A DNA stretch of 64,000 bases from Allorhizobium undicola ORS 992 = ATCC 700741. Its GTDB lineage: Bacteria > Pseudomonadota > Alphaproteobacteria > Rhizobiales > Rhizobiaceae. Below are positions 18,808-28,258 of the stretch, piece after piece (position 1 is the first letter of the stretch; the number at the start of each line of letters is the position of its first letter). The notes beneath the pieces are model-generated. The model saw only the letters and a list, made by a program, of their open reading frames with translations, had not been told where the DNA came from and made no database searches. The DNA lies in the NCBI RefSeq assembly GCF_000621665.1, contig NZ_JHXQ01000003.1, positions 266,010-330,009 of the forward strand, written 5' to 3'. The position numbers and the translations under genes were made by a program.

Positions 18808-19106
18808 GCCGTTTTGCGACAAAAATGTCGTATTTCATCCGCCTTTTGGTTAACGGACGGGGCGTGAGTCGAAAACGAGCTGTTTTGTAAACTCTTTAGT
18901 TACCAAGTTTCTTCATTCTTTGGCTGTCATCGACAGGTTTGCCTCAGCCGAACGAATGCCGAAGCCCGCGCCTTGGCGCAAGCGTCCGGACCATTGTCTG
19001 TCGGTGAGCGGGGCGGTTGAACCTCTCCATGATTTTGTGTTGACCGCATGACGGCGGGGCAGGGCGCATTGCGCCGGCACGCGCCATGCAACAGGCGAGT
19101 TGAAGT
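18808..19106. other. Intergenic region before the Tlde1-domain gene
   Basis: About 300 bp without a supported gene. It contains AT-rich stretches around 18820-18915 that could hold the promoter of the next gene. No repeat or RNA was recognised. Confidence 0.5.
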
Positions 19107-20414
19107 ATGGCGTTCGCGAGCGAAACCTTCGCTGCATTGGCAGTTCAGCGTTCTGGAAAGTCTTTCCTGCCTTCCATGAAGTCCAGTGCCGCCTGGTTGG
19201 GTGGTGGCGTGGCAATCGGCCTGTGGCTTGCGGCAACGCTATCGGCGCTGCATGGGCTGCCGTCGCTGTCACGAGGGGAGGTCGCTTTTTCCAGTCAGGG
19301 CAAGGCCGATCTGTTGCGCGCCAGCCTTCTGATGCCCTCGGCTCCGGTACAGACCGTCGCACCACTTCCGACGCCTGCCGAGCGGGAAGCGAAAATCGCG
19401 GCGATGCGCGCGCGCGCGCTCAAGGACATGCAGGTTCGCATCGCCCAGATCGAACTGGCGCGTGGGCCGGTGTCACGGCCGCTCGATCAGGCGGGACGGG
19501 CAATTCTCGAACAGGCGCTTGCCGCCTCCATCGCCGAGAGGGCGATTTCGCAGCGATGGGACGAGACATTGACCCGCGAAACCGCCGACCTCATGGCTGC
19601 CGCCGAGCGCGAGGCTGCGGTGAAAAAGGATCAGCAAATGGCCGCAGCCGTGCTGCAACAGGCCCCGCCACTCGACAGTCTGAAGGGCACCCCTGCGGAA
19701 CTTGCTGCCGCAACCGTGGCGCCCCGGCCATCCGTGATGGAAAAAACCGCCGAGCAGCAGCAACTTGCCATGTTGCCGGACGATGTTCCGGCCCCGCTTT
19801 CACGTCCCAAGGATGATCCCTTTGCCAAGGTCATGGCTGAAGCCCGGCCGGAGACGCAGCCGGACGCGCCGAAGACCATTCCTTTGAAATCGGCCCCGGA
19901 AAAGACCGTGCCGAAGACCCTGATGGGCTATGCCCGCTCCAGCGACGTGATGGATGACGACGATAGCCCGTCGATTTTTCGCCGCCGTGCGGCTCTGCCC
20001 GGCCGGGGAAGCGGCGTTGCGGTCTATGATATTTCCGCGGCAACCGTGCATCTCCCAAGCGGGGAAAAGCTGGTCGCCCATTCCGGTCGCGGCGAAAACC
20101 GCGATAACCCTCGCTCTGTCCACATCAAGGACCGCGGCGCCACGCCTCCCAATGTCTACCGCCTGACCATGCGCGAAGCACTGTTCCATGGCGTGGAAGC
20201 CCTGCGCATGACGCCGGTGGGTGATGGCAAGATGTATGGCCGCGACGGCTTCCTGACCCATACCTATCTGTTGCGCGTTCGCGGCGATTCCAGTGGCTGC
20301 GTGGTCTTCGATCAATATCCGCGCTTCCTTGCTGCTTTCAAGCGTGGAGAGGTGCGCACGCTGATCGTCGTGCCGAGCATAAACGAACTGCCGCGCTACA
20401 TGGCGCAATTGTAA
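19107..20414 (+). CDS. Tlde1/DUF2778-domain protein, putative L,D-transpeptidase-like enzyme
   Basis: A 435-residue protein. One membrane helix (about 28-50) is followed by a long low-complexity Ala/Pro/Glu-rich stalk (60-280), then a C-terminal DUF2778 (Tlde1) domain. That domain shows GVAVYDISAATVHLPSGEKLVAHSG, HGVEALRMTPV, the His of THTYLLRVRG, and the SSGCVVF nucleophile-cysteine motif of L,D-transpeptidase-like folds. The domain is known from a Salmonella type VI effector that acts on peptidoglycan; here a membrane anchor and no type VI genes suggest a housekeeping envelope role instead. The start follows the ATG at 19107; a weak GAG tract precedes it. Confidence 0.75.
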   Translation: MAFASETFAALAVQRSGKSFLPSMKSSAAWLGGGVAIGLWLAATLSALHGLPSLSRGEVAFSSQGKADLLRASLLMPSAPVQTVAPLPTPAEREAKIAAMRARALKDMQVRIAQIELARGPVSRPLDQAGRAILEQALAASIAERAISQRWDETLTRETADLMAAAEREAAVKKDQQMAAAVLQQAPPLDSLKGTPAELAAATVAPRPSVMEKTAEQQQLAMLPDDVPAPLSRPKDDPFAKVMAEARPETQPDAPKTIPLKSAPEKTVPKTLMGYARSSDVMDDDDSPSIFRRRAALPGRGSGVAVYDISAATVHLPSGEKLVAHSGRGENRDNPRSVHIKDRGATPPNVYRLTMREALFHGVEALRMTPVGDGKMYGRDGFLTHTYLLRVRGDSSGCVVFDQYPRFLAAFKRGEVRTLIVVPSINELPRYMAQL

Positions 20415-20450
20415 GTTATCTCTTACGTTTAACGTCAATGTAAGATCGGC

Positions 20451-20481
20451 AAAAAAGGGAGTGATGTTCGCTCCCCTTTCA
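20451..20481. terminator. Bidirectional terminator between convergent genes
   Basis: An AAAAAAGGGAG...CTCCCCTTTC inverted repeat with a 9-nt loop, A-rich on one side and T-rich on the other. It separates the plus-strand Tlde1 gene from the minus-strand chemoreceptor. Confidence 0.75.
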
Positions 20482-20485
20482 ACCT

Positions 20486-22162
20486 TCAGGCCGCATAACG
20501 ATTGGCGAGGGAAGGAGAGGCGCGTCCTTCCAGCTTGAAGCGGCTGATGAGTTCGCGCAGCCGGGCGGTTTCGCTGGCAAGCGTGGCGCTCGCAGCGTTC
20601 GATTCCTCGACCATGCCGGCATTCTGCTGTGTCACCTGATCCATCTGGTTGATGGCCTGATTGACGGCGACGAGACCGGTGGATTGTTCGCGGGTGGAAC
20701 CGGCAATGGCCTGCATCAAGGTGTTGGCTTTTACCACATTGTCCTGAATGGTCTTGAGCGCTTCGCCGGTCTCGCTCACGAGCTTGACGCCGGTCTGGAC
20801 CTCCTCTGAGGACTTGCGGATGAGTTCCTTGATTTCCTTGGCGGCATTGGCGGACCGCTGCGCCAGTTCACGCACTTCCTGCGCGACCACGGCAAAGCCC
20901 TTGCCGGCTTCGCCGGCGCGGGCCGCTTCCACACCGGCATTCAGCGCCAGAAGATTGGTCTGAAACGCAATTTCATCGATGACGCCGATAATGTTCGAGA
21001 TCTGGCTGGACGAGGCTTCGATCCGCGCCATGGCGCTGACGGCTTCGGCCACGATCTGGCCGGAGCGTTCGGCGCTTGCGTCGGCAGCCTGCGTTGCCTG
21101 ACGGGCCTCTTCGGCGCGCTGCGAGGCATTATTGACATTGACGGTGATCTCGTCGAGCGCGGCGGCCGTTTCCTCCAGCGAGGCGGCCTGTTGCTCTGTG
21201 CGCCTGGAAAGGTCCTGGGCGCTATGACTGATTTCGCGCGTACCGGAATCGATCAGGTCCGTGGACTGACTGACGGCCGAAAGCGTGCCGTTCAATTGCG
21301 AAATGGCCTCGTTCATGTTGTTGCGCAAGGATTCGAAATCAGCGGCAAAGGGCTTGGTCAGCTTGATGTCCAGATTGCCATTGGCCAGAGAGGCCAGCGC
21401 CGCACCGATCGTATCGACGGCATAGACCCGGTCGGTCACGTCCATGGCGAATTTGACGGCCTTCGTCACCCGGCCCTTCTCGTCGAGAATGGGGTTGTAA
21501 GAGGCGCTGATCACCAGTCTTTTGCCGCCCTTGCCGTAGCGAACGAATTCTTCCGCCTGATATTTGCCGCCGCGCAGCGCCGTCCAGAACTCCTGATAGG
21601 CCGGGGAAGCGGCATAATCCTTGTCCACGAACATGCTGTGATTTTTGCCCTCGATCTCCTCCAGCCGGTAGCCGAGCGCGTTCAGAAAATTCTGGTTGGC
21701 GCTGATGACATTGCCTTCCGGGGTAAAGGCGACGATGGCCTGGACACGGGTTATGGCTTGCATCTGGTTCTGATAGTCGAGATTGAGCAGGCGCTCTTTC
21801 GCATTTGCCCATTCCACCACGAAACCCGTGATGGTCGTGCCGTTTTTAAGCGGCGTCACGATGAGGTCGAATGCGCGTTGGCCGACCCAGATGGTGGCGC
21901 GGTGCTGGCTTTGCAGATTTGCCAGCATGGAGCGTTGATGGCCGGGATTCTTGTGAAATATGTCGATATTGCTGCCGATCAGCGATTGCATGTCGAAGCG
22001 CGGCAATTCCTTCTTCAGGTCGCTTTCCGCTTCGGAAAGCAGCGTTTTGACCGCGCCGTTCATATAACGGATGTTGAGCCTGGCATCTGCGATCATGATG
22101 TTGGCGTTGATCGTTTCCAACGCCGCCAGTTTCGATCTGGTTTCTTTCGATAGTCCGTACAT
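20486..22162 (-). CDS. Soluble PAS-domain methyl-accepting chemotaxis protein
   Basis: A 558-residue cytoplasmic chemoreceptor. Two PAS-like modules occupy roughly residues 15-120 and 125-245 ([43 protein letters not shown]), followed by a short HAMP-like stretch and the MCP signalling hairpin with the conserved tip [37 protein letters not shown]. There is no membrane helix, so it senses an internal signal such as redox state or oxygen through the PAS domains. ATG 22162 has AGGGGC upstream and starts [12 protein letters not shown]; the frame extends 8 codons further but without a better start. Confidence 0.88.
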   Translation of the reverse strand: MYGLSKETRSKLAALETINANIMIADARLNIRYMNGAVKTLLSEAESDLKKELPRFDMQSLIGSNIDIFHKNPGHQRSMLANLQSQHRATIWVGQRAFDLIVTPLKNGTTITGFVVEWANAKERLLNLDYQNQMQAITRVQAIVAFTPEGNVISANQNFLNALGYRLEEIEGKNHSMFVDKDYAASPAYQEFWTALRGGKYQAEEFVRYGKGGKRLVISASYNPILDEKGRVTKAVKFAMDVTDRVYAVDTIGAALASLANGNLDIKLTKPFAADFESLRNNMNEAISQLNGTLSAVSQSTDLIDSGTREISHSAQDLSRRTEQQAASLEETAAALDEITVNVNNASQRAEEARQATQAADASAERSGQIVAEAVSAMARIEASSSQISNIIGVIDEIAFQTNLLALNAGVEAARAGEAGKGFAVVAQEVRELAQRSANAAKEIKELIRKSSEEVQTGVKLVSETGEALKTIQDNVVKANTLMQAIAGSTREQSTGLVAVNQAINQMDQVTQQNAGMVEESNAASATLASETARLRELISRFKLEGRASPSLANRYAA

Positions 22163-22562
22163 GGCAGCCCCTGCGCTAGAGCACAATCCGACCCGAGTGA
22201 AAATGGATCGACAGGATTATGCTGCAAAAAGATCATCCTGGAGCGCCGATGCGATTCAATTGGACCGGCACTGCAAGCCCGTGAACCGCGGCCAGGCCGC
22301 GATCCGTCTTCCGAGCGCAAGAGAAGCATTTACGCTAAAAATTACCCCCCGGATCACAGGGTCAAGGTAAATATTAGAGATAACAAAAGAGTTAATGGAA
22401 CAAAATGCACAGCGCTCGAATCTGCTTCAGGGGCGTCGTCGCGGTGGCCCCGGCATCAAGCTTGCAATGCCATGCATTTGATGAACGGCGTGATGTTATG
22501 AGAGGTACAGGCCACGTGCCTGTTGCAGCAGCCTGCCAGCGGTGTTTTGGTGCTCGCAAGCG
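22163..22562. other. Intergenic region upstream of the chemoreceptor and downstream of edd
   Basis: 400 bp with no supported gene. It includes an AGAGCACAATCCGACCCGAG...AGGATTATGCT segment (about 22178-22225) that looks like another family of Rhizobiales intergenic palindrome, and an AT-rich tract at 22330-22400 suited to a chemoreceptor promoter. Confidence 0.45.
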
Positions 22563-24380
22563 TCAATAAAGCACGCTTGCGCCCATGTCCGCAGGTCCGG
22601 CGACCCGGCGCAGCGGCGCAAACAATTCCCTGCCCATGCCGTATTCGTTTTCCGAAAGATCGATCTTCACCGCCTCGCGGGCGTTGAAGGTTTCTGCATC
22701 AAGCAGCACCTCCAGCGTTCCGCTCACGGCATCGAGCCGCAGCATATCGCCATCGCGGATTTTGGCGATGGCGCCGCCATCCACCGCTTCCGGCGTCACG
22801 TGGATTGCTGCCGGAACCTTGCCCGAAGCACCCGACATGCGCCCGTCGGTGACGAGGGCCACCTTGTAGCCGCGATCCTGCAAAACACCCAGGGAAGGGG
22901 TGAGCTTGTGCAGTTCCGGCATTCCGCAGGCCTTTGGCCCCTGGAAACGCACGACGGCCACGAAATCGCGATTCAGTTCGCCGCGCTTGAAGGCATCCTG
23001 CATGTCCTGCTGGCTATGGAAGACCAGTGCCGGTGCCTCGATCACATGCCGTTCCGGCTTGACGGCGGAAATCTTGATGACTGCCTTGCCAATATTGCCG
23101 GTCAGCATCTTCAGGCCGCCATTAGCCTGGAAGGGGGTCTCGATCCGGGCCAGCACCTTCGGATCATGGCTGTCTTCGGGGGCAGGCTGGCGGGCAACGG
23201 TGCCGTCTTCATTCAGCTTCGGCTCGATCGTATAGGCGGCAAGACCTTGACCATAGACGGTGCGGACATCGTCATGCAGCAGGCCGCCGCGCAGAAGCTG
23301 TTTGATGAGATAGCCCATGCCGCCTGCGGCATGGAAGTGGTTCACATCGGCAAGCCCGTTGGGATAGACGCGGGCCAGAAGCGGCACGATGTCGGAAAGA
23401 TCGGAAATATCCTGCCACGTCAATTGAATGCCGCCCGCCCGCGCCATGGCGATCAGGTGCATGGTATGGTTGGTGGAGCCGCCGGTGGCGTGCAGGCCCA
23501 CGACGCCGTTGATGATGGAGCGCTCGTCGATCATCTCGCCGGCAGGCGTAAACTCGTTGCCGAGGGCGGTAATCTGCAAGGCGCGTTTGGCGGCTTCCCG
23601 GGTCAGCGCGTCGCGCAGCGGCGTGCCGGGATTGACGAAGGAGGCGCCCGGCAGATGGAAGCCCATGATTTCCATCAGCATCTGGTTGGAGTTGGCCGTG
23701 CCGTAGAAGGTGCAGGTGCCCGGACCGTGATAGGATCTGGATTCGGCCTCCAGCAATTCGGCGCGGCCCACCTTGCCCTCGGCATAGAGTTGGCGCACGC
23801 GCACCTTTTCATCATTCGCCAGCCCCGACGTCATCGGGCCTGCCGGCACGAAGACGGCGGGCAGATGGCCAAAGGTCAGGGCCGCGATCATCAGGCCGGG
23901 CACGATCTTGTCGCAAACGCCAAGATAGACCGTACTGTCGAACATGTTGTGCGAAAGCCCGATGCCTGCCGCCATGGCGATCACGTCGCGGGAAAACAGC
24001 GAAAGCTCCATGCCCGGCTGGCCCTGCGTCACACCATCGCACATGGCCGGAACACCGCCCGCCACCTGCGCCACGCCGCCTGCTTCGCGGGCGGCTTCAC
24101 GGATCAGCGCCGGATAGGTCTCGAAGGGCTGATGGGCCGAAAGCATGTCGTTATAGGCGGTGATGATGCCGAGATTGGGGACCACATCGCCCGCAAGGGC
24201 GGCCTTGTCCCCGGAGGAACAGACGGCAAAGCCGTGGGCGAGATTGCCGCAGGCAAGAGATGCACGGTGAACGCCCTTGGAGGCGGCGCGCTGCACACGG
24301 TCGAGATAGGGTTCGCGCGTCGGCTTCGACCTCTCGACGAGGCGCCGGGTGATGGCTTCAATGCGATGATCGGCACTCAT
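22563..24380 (-). CDS. edd: Phosphogluconate dehydratase Edd
   Basis: Converts 6-phosphogluconate to 2-keto-3-deoxy-6-phosphogluconate in the Entner-Doudoroff pathway; an iron-sulfur dehydratase of the IlvD/Edd family, 605 residues. Motifs are [33 protein letters not shown] and the C-terminal [23 protein letters not shown]. The start is the ATG at 24380 ([14 protein letters not shown]), preceded by GGAAGG; the frame continues upstream but that part overlaps pgl. It is the last gene of zwf-pgl-edd. Confidence 0.95.
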   Translation of the reverse strand: MSADHRIEAITRRLVERSKPTREPYLDRVQRAASKGVHRASLACGNLAHGFAVCSSGDKAALAGDVVPNLGIITAYNDMLSAHQPFETYPALIREAAREAGGVAQVAGGVPAMCDGVTQGQPGMELSLFSRDVIAMAAGIGLSHNMFDSTVYLGVCDKIVPGLMIAALTFGHLPAVFVPAGPMTSGLANDEKVRVRQLYAEGKVGRAELLEAESRSYHGPGTCTFYGTANSNQMLMEIMGFHLPGASFVNPGTPLRDALTREAAKRALQITALGNEFTPAGEMIDERSIINGVVGLHATGGSTNHTMHLIAMARAGGIQLTWQDISDLSDIVPLLARVYPNGLADVNHFHAAGGMGYLIKQLLRGGLLHDDVRTVYGQGLAAYTIEPKLNEDGTVARQPAPEDSHDPKVLARIETPFQANGGLKMLTGNIGKAVIKISAVKPERHVIEAPALVFHSQQDMQDAFKRGELNRDFVAVVRFQGPKACGMPELHKLTPSLGVLQDRGYKVALVTDGRMSGASGKVPAAIHVTPEAVDGGAIAKIRDGDMLRLDAVSGTLEVLLDAETFNAREAVKIDLSENEYGMGRELFAPLRRVAGPADMGASVLY

Positions 24381-24401
24381 GGAGCAAACTTCCTTCCAAA
24401 G

Positions 24402-24438
24402 CACGTTCCGGAAAGGGGAGACCGGATTTCCGAACGTG
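24402..24438. repeat. REP-like hairpin between pgl and edd
   Basis: CACGTTCCGGAAA and TTTCCGAACGTG form an imperfect stem with a one-base bulge around GGGGAGACCGGA. The core resembles the REP-like family seen at 2187. It may stabilise or attenuate the zwf-pgl-edd message before edd. Confidence 0.55.
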
Positions 24439-24520
24439 GATCTCAGTGATTGCGGGTGAATGGAGCGATCCGCTCGACATTCCCCGCCGCGTTCCGGGGC
24501 AGGTTTGGCCCGAAGGCGCC

Positions 24521-25216
24521 TTATGGCGCCCAATAGATGTCGGTCTTCGAAGGCGCGCGTTCAAGTACGGCCCTGATCGGCATTTCGGCCTCGTCCGTGC
24601 CGGAAAGCGCCTTTTCCAGCACCGTCTTTTTCTCCACTCCTTCGATGTGCAGCACCAGAAGACCGGCATCGGCGAGAGCCGAAAAGGAGAAGGTCAGGCG
24701 CGGTTCGCCCGCACCTGCCGCTTCCATGGTCATGACCCGGCGCGGTGCCGCAAGATCAAGCGCGGCGGCCAGATGATTGCCGCCGGGGAAAAAGGAGGCC
24801 GTGTGGCCATCCGTGCCCATGCCGAGAATGACGACATCGAAGGGGTAAAGCGTTTCGGTTTCGAGGCTGGCGACCCGTGCGGCGGCGTCGATATTGGCTT
24901 GCGGATGAAAAAGCGGCACGAAGCGGGCGCTGGCCGCTTCTGCCTTCAGGAGATGGGTTTTCACCAGCAGATGGTTGGAGCGTGCATTGTCTTCCGGCAC
25001 GAAACGCTCATCCACCAGCGTCACGTAAACCTTTTCCCATGCCAGCGGCATCCGGGAGAGGGCCTCGAAAAACGCCTTGGGCGTGGAGCCGCCGGAAACG
25101 GCCAAAGCTGCCCTGCCGCGCGCGGCAATCGCTGCGGACAGCGCAGACGCCACCCGCCCGGCAAGGGCGGCCGCCAGAGCCGCGCCATTTTCGAAGGTCA
25201 GCAAGTCATGCGCCAT
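24521..25216 (-). CDS. pgl: 6-phosphogluconolactonase Pgl
   Basis: Hydrolyses 6-phosphogluconolactone to 6-phosphogluconate. The protein is 231 residues, normal for the DevB/SOL family. Visible motifs are [32 protein letters not shown] and [17 protein letters not shown]. It lies between zwf (75 bp or less upstream) and edd in the same orientation, so the three steps from glucose-6-phosphate to KDPG are encoded together. Confidence 0.94.
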   Translation of the reverse strand: MAHDLLTFENGAALAAALAGRVASALSAAIAARGRAALAVSGGSTPKAFFEALSRMPLAWEKVYVTLVDERFVPEDNARSNHLLVKTHLLKAEAASARFVPLFHPQANIDAAARVASLETETLYPFDVVILGMGTDGHTASFFPGGNHLAAALDLAAPRRVMTMEAAGAGEPRLTFSFSALADAGLLVLHIEGVEKKTVLEKALSGTDEAEMPIRAVLERAPSKTDIYWAP

Positions 25217-25290
25217 GCATCAACTCCTTGAGACAGTGTGCGCAGCTGCCTGAGAGGGGCTTTGCATCCGCACATGTACAAACACGATTT

Positions 25291-26763
25291 TCAATCAACT
25301 TCATGCCAGGTGCGGCCATCGCGCTCGATCAGCGCAATCGCCTGGCTCGGTCCCCAGGTGCCGGAGGTGTAACCCTGGGCGCGCTGGCCCAGTTCTTCCC
25401 AACCCTTGAGGATAGGGTCCACCCAGTTCCACGCGGCTTCCACCTCGTCGCGGCGCATGAACAGCGTCTGGTTGGAGCGCACCACATCCATCAGCAGGCG
25501 CTCATAGGCGTCGGGGTTGCGCACGCCGAAGGATTCGGCAAAGCTCATGTCCAGCGAGATATGGCGAAGGCGCATACCGCCGGGGCCGGGATCCTTGATC
25601 ATCAGCCATTGCTTGACGCCTTCATCCGGTTGCAGGCGAATGACCAGCTGGTTGGCTTCGATGCGGCCTGCGGCCTCGTCGAAGATGGAATGCGGGATCG
25701 GCTTGAACTGGATGACGATTTCCGAAACACGCTGTGCCAGCCGCTTGCCGGTGCGCAGATAGAAGGGCACGCCTGCCCAGCGCCAGTTGTTGATCTCGGC
25801 CTTGATCGCCACGAAGGTTTCGGTGTCGGAGGCTGCTTCCAGCTCTTCCGTATAGCCTTTGACGGGTCCGCCTGCCGAAGCGCCTGCCTTGTACTGGCCG
25901 CGCACCGTCATTTTTTCGACATTGGCCGTTTCGATGGGCTTGAGGGCGCGCAGCACCTTGAGCTTTTCGTCGCGCAGTGCCTCGGAATTCATCGAGGAGG
26001 GCGCTTCCATGGCGACAAGGCAGAGCAATTGCAGAATGTGGTTCTGCACCATGTCGCGCAGCGCGCCTGCCTTGTCGTAATAGGTGACGCGGCCTTCGAG
26101 GCCTACGGATTCAGCCACGGTGATCTGCACATGGTCGATATGGGCGGAGTTCCACAAGGGCTCGTAAAGCGCATTGGCAAAGCGCAGCGCCATCAGGTTC
26201 TGCACCGTCTCCTTGCCGAGATAGTGGTCGATGCGGAAGATCTGATCTTCCTTGAAAACCTTGCCGATGGTGTCGTTCAGCGCCTGAGCGGACACGAGGT
26301 CGCGGCCGATCGGCTTTTCCACCACGATCCGTGTGGATTTGGTGATGAGCTTGTGATCGCGGATACGCTCGGCAATATCGCCGAAGATGGAGGGCGAGAC
26401 GGCCAGATAGAAGGCGCGCACGATGTCCTTGCCCTGATCCAGCAGCTTCTTCAGCTCGTCCCAGCCCTTGTCGGCCTTGGCATCGACCGAGACGTAGAAC
26501 AGCCGGGCGCAGAATTTTTCGATCTCCTCGTCGCTCCACTCATCTTTCTTGATGAATTCCTTGAGCGCCTTTCTTGCGAATTCGCGATATTCGTCATGCG
26601 TCATGGGAGAGCGCGAGGCACCGATGATCCGCGTCGGCTCGGTCAGTTGACCGGCCAGCTGGCGGTGATAAAGAGCTGGAAGAAGCTTGCGTTCGGCAAG
26701 ATCGCCTGTTCCCCCGAAAACAACATAGTCGAAAGGTTCGACGGGAATAATCTGGCTGCTCAT
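25291..26763 (-). CDS. zwf: Glucose-6-phosphate 1-dehydrogenase Zwf
   Basis: Oxidises glucose-6-phosphate with NADP+, feeding the Entner-Doudoroff and pentose phosphate routes. From ATG 26763 it is 490 residues. The nucleotide-binding FGGTGDLAERKLLPALY is at the N-terminus and the active-site RIDHYLGKETVQN is intact. An upstream in-frame ATG at 26778 would add five residues; GAGAG before 26763 favours the shorter form. It is the first gene of zwf-pgl-edd. Confidence 0.94.
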   Translation of the reverse strand: MSSQIIPVEPFDYVVFGGTGDLAERKLLPALYHRQLAGQLTEPTRIIGASRSPMTHDEYREFARKALKEFIKKDEWSDEEIEKFCARLFYVSVDAKADKGWDELKKLLDQGKDIVRAFYLAVSPSIFGDIAERIRDHKLITKSTRIVVEKPIGRDLVSAQALNDTIGKVFKEDQIFRIDHYLGKETVQNLMALRFANALYEPLWNSAHIDHVQITVAESVGLEGRVTYYDKAGALRDMVQNHILQLLCLVAMEAPSSMNSEALRDEKLKVLRALKPIETANVEKMTVRGQYKAGASAGGPVKGYTEELEAASDTETFVAIKAEINNWRWAGVPFYLRTGKRLAQRVSEIVIQFKPIPHSIFDEAAGRIEANQLVIRLQPDEGVKQWLMIKDPGPGGMRLRHISLDMSFAESFGVRNPDAYERLLMDVVRSNQTLFMRRDEVEAAWNWVDPILKGWEELGQRAQGYTSGTWGPSQAIALIERDGRTWHEVD

Positions 26764-26857
26764 AGGCGCGTCTCTCATTCTTGTCCGTTGATGGGCTTAT
26801 AATTCAATCGATTTAAAAAAGCCAGCGGCAGGCCGGAAAAATCTGGGCGGCAAGCTT

Positions 26858-28141
26858 TCAGAACCTGTCGCGCAGCGCATACCAGCTCAGCGCCAGGAAC
26901 AGAAGCGGTGAACGCAAACGTGATCCGCCGGGAAAGGCCGGGACTTTCAGCGCCTTGAACAGGTCCAGCTCCGTGGCCTGTCCCAGGAGCGATCGGGCGA
27001 ACAGGGCGCCGCAATAGTTCGACAGCATCACGCCATGGCCGGAATAGCCCGCCACAGAAATGACGCCGGGCATGACCTCGCGGGCAAAGGGTTGCCGGTT
27101 CATGGTAATCCCTACGGACCCGCCCCAGGCATGGGTCATGTCTATATCAGACAGTTGCGGATAGATTTCCGCAATCTGGCGGCGGATATGGCGGGAAATG
27201 TCACGCGGGCTATCGGCGGTATAGGCCTCGCGGCCGCCAAACAGCAGGCGGCCATCGCGGCTCTTGCGGAAATAGCGCACCACGAAGCGGCTGTCAGCCA
27301 CAGCCTCGTTGCCGGGAATGATGTCAGGAAAGGCATCGAGCGGAACGGTTGCCCCGATAAAGGAGCGGATCGGCATGACATGGGCGCTCGTGACCGGCTC
27401 CAGTCCGTTGATATAGGCATTGGTGGCAATCAGCACCTTCGATGCGGTAATCGTGCCTCTTTCGGTTTCGATCAGCGTTTTGCCGCTGGATGGGCGAAGG
27501 GCTTTGGCGGCTGTCATCTCGTGCAGATGGGCGCCTGCATTGGCGGCCACCCGCGCCAACCCCGCCAGAAGTTTCAGCGGATGGATATGGCCGGTGCCGA
27601 TGTCATGTATGCCGCAGTGGTAATGGCTGGAGCCCAGCCTCTCAGCCGTTTCCTGCCGGTCCATGAAATGCATATGCGGATAGTTGAAGCGGGTGGCGGC
27701 AATCTCCACGCTGTCGCGATAGTCCTTTTCCTTGCCCTTCTTGTGTTCGACATTCATCTGTCCGGGCAGATATTCCATGTCGATCTGGTGTTCGCGGGCA
27801 AAGTCCAGCAGATAGGTCTTGGCATGTTCGGCCATGTCGAACAGGGCCTTGGCGCGCTCGAAGCCGAATTCGGCCTCCAGCTCCTCCGGCCAGGCGCGCT
27901 GGCCGGTGCCGAGTTGCCCGCCATTGCGGCCGGAAGCGCCATCGCCGAAGCGGTTGGCATCGATCAGCACCACCTTCACGCCCGCCTTCGCCAGCAGAAA
28001 GGCGGCCTGCAAACCCGTGAAGCCACCGCCGATAATGGCGGCATCCGCCGTGACCGACCCGTCAAGGGCGGCGTAAGCGGGGCGTTCGTCCACGGTGGCC
28101 TGATACCAGGAGAGGCCCGGCGCGATTGGGCTTTGCCACAT
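26858..28141 (-). CDS. puuB: FAD-dependent gamma-glutamylputrescine oxidoreductase PuuB
   Basis: A DAO-family FAD oxidoreductase, 427 residues. The dinucleotide-binding motif is AAIIGGGFTGLQAAFLLAKAG with a glutamate/aspartate end at VVLIDA, followed by GASGRNGGQLGTGQR, and the C-terminal ISVAGYSGHGVMLSNYCG flavin-contact block. The adjacent glutamine-synthetase-like gene supports the Puu pathway (gamma-glutamylputrescine to gamma-glutamyl-aminobutyraldehyde). Another amine oxidase substrate is possible. It is followed 94 bp later by zwf in the same orientation. Confidence 0.85.
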   Translation of the reverse strand: MWQSPIAPGLSWYQATVDERPAYAALDGSVTADAAIIGGGFTGLQAAFLLAKAGVKVVLIDANRFGDGASGRNGGQLGTGQRAWPEELEAEFGFERAKALFDMAEHAKTYLLDFAREHQIDMEYLPGQMNVEHKKGKEKDYRDSVEIAATRFNYPHMHFMDRQETAERLGSSHYHCGIHDIGTGHIHPLKLLAGLARVAANAGAHLHEMTAAKALRPSSGKTLIETERGTITASKVLIATNAYINGLEPVTSAHVMPIRSFIGATVPLDAFPDIIPGNEAVADSRFVVRYFRKSRDGRLLFGGREAYTADSPRDISRHIRRQIAEIYPQLSDIDMTHAWGGSVGITMNRQPFAREVMPGVISVAGYSGHGVMLSNYCGALFARSLLGQATELDLFKALKVPAFPGGSRLRSPLLFLALSWYALRDRF

Positions 28142-28156
28142 GGGAGTTCCTTTCCG

Positions 28157-28193
28157 GTGTGTCTGCCTGTCTTGCGACCGCAGGCAAACACAC
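28157..28193. terminator. Stem-loop between the puuA-type gene and puuB
   Basis: GTGTGTCTGCCTG pairs with CAGGCAAACACAC except for one C/A mismatch, with an 11-nt loop. It lies just after the minus-strand glutamine synthetase gene and before puuB; there is no T-tract, so it may be a processing or stabilising element and not a full terminator. Confidence 0.5.
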
Positions 28194-28258
28194 GACCTCT
28201 TTGTCTTTACGTCTCTGCGAACGGAAACCCGCTTCCATTTGACGGGAAATGCGCGAGT

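Noticed and set aside
19107..20414. A type VI secretion effector from the Tlde1 domain
   Set aside because: No type VI secretion or immunity genes are nearby, and the protein has a membrane anchor and stalk.
22542..24449. A long plus-strand open frame opposite edd
   Set aside because: It has the His/Gly/Gln-rich look of an antisense frame of a GC-rich gene, and edd with all its motifs occupies the other strand.
24877..26802. A 641-codon plus-strand frame opposite pgl and zwf
   Set aside because: Antisense shadow; both enzymes have intact catalytic motifs on the minus strand.
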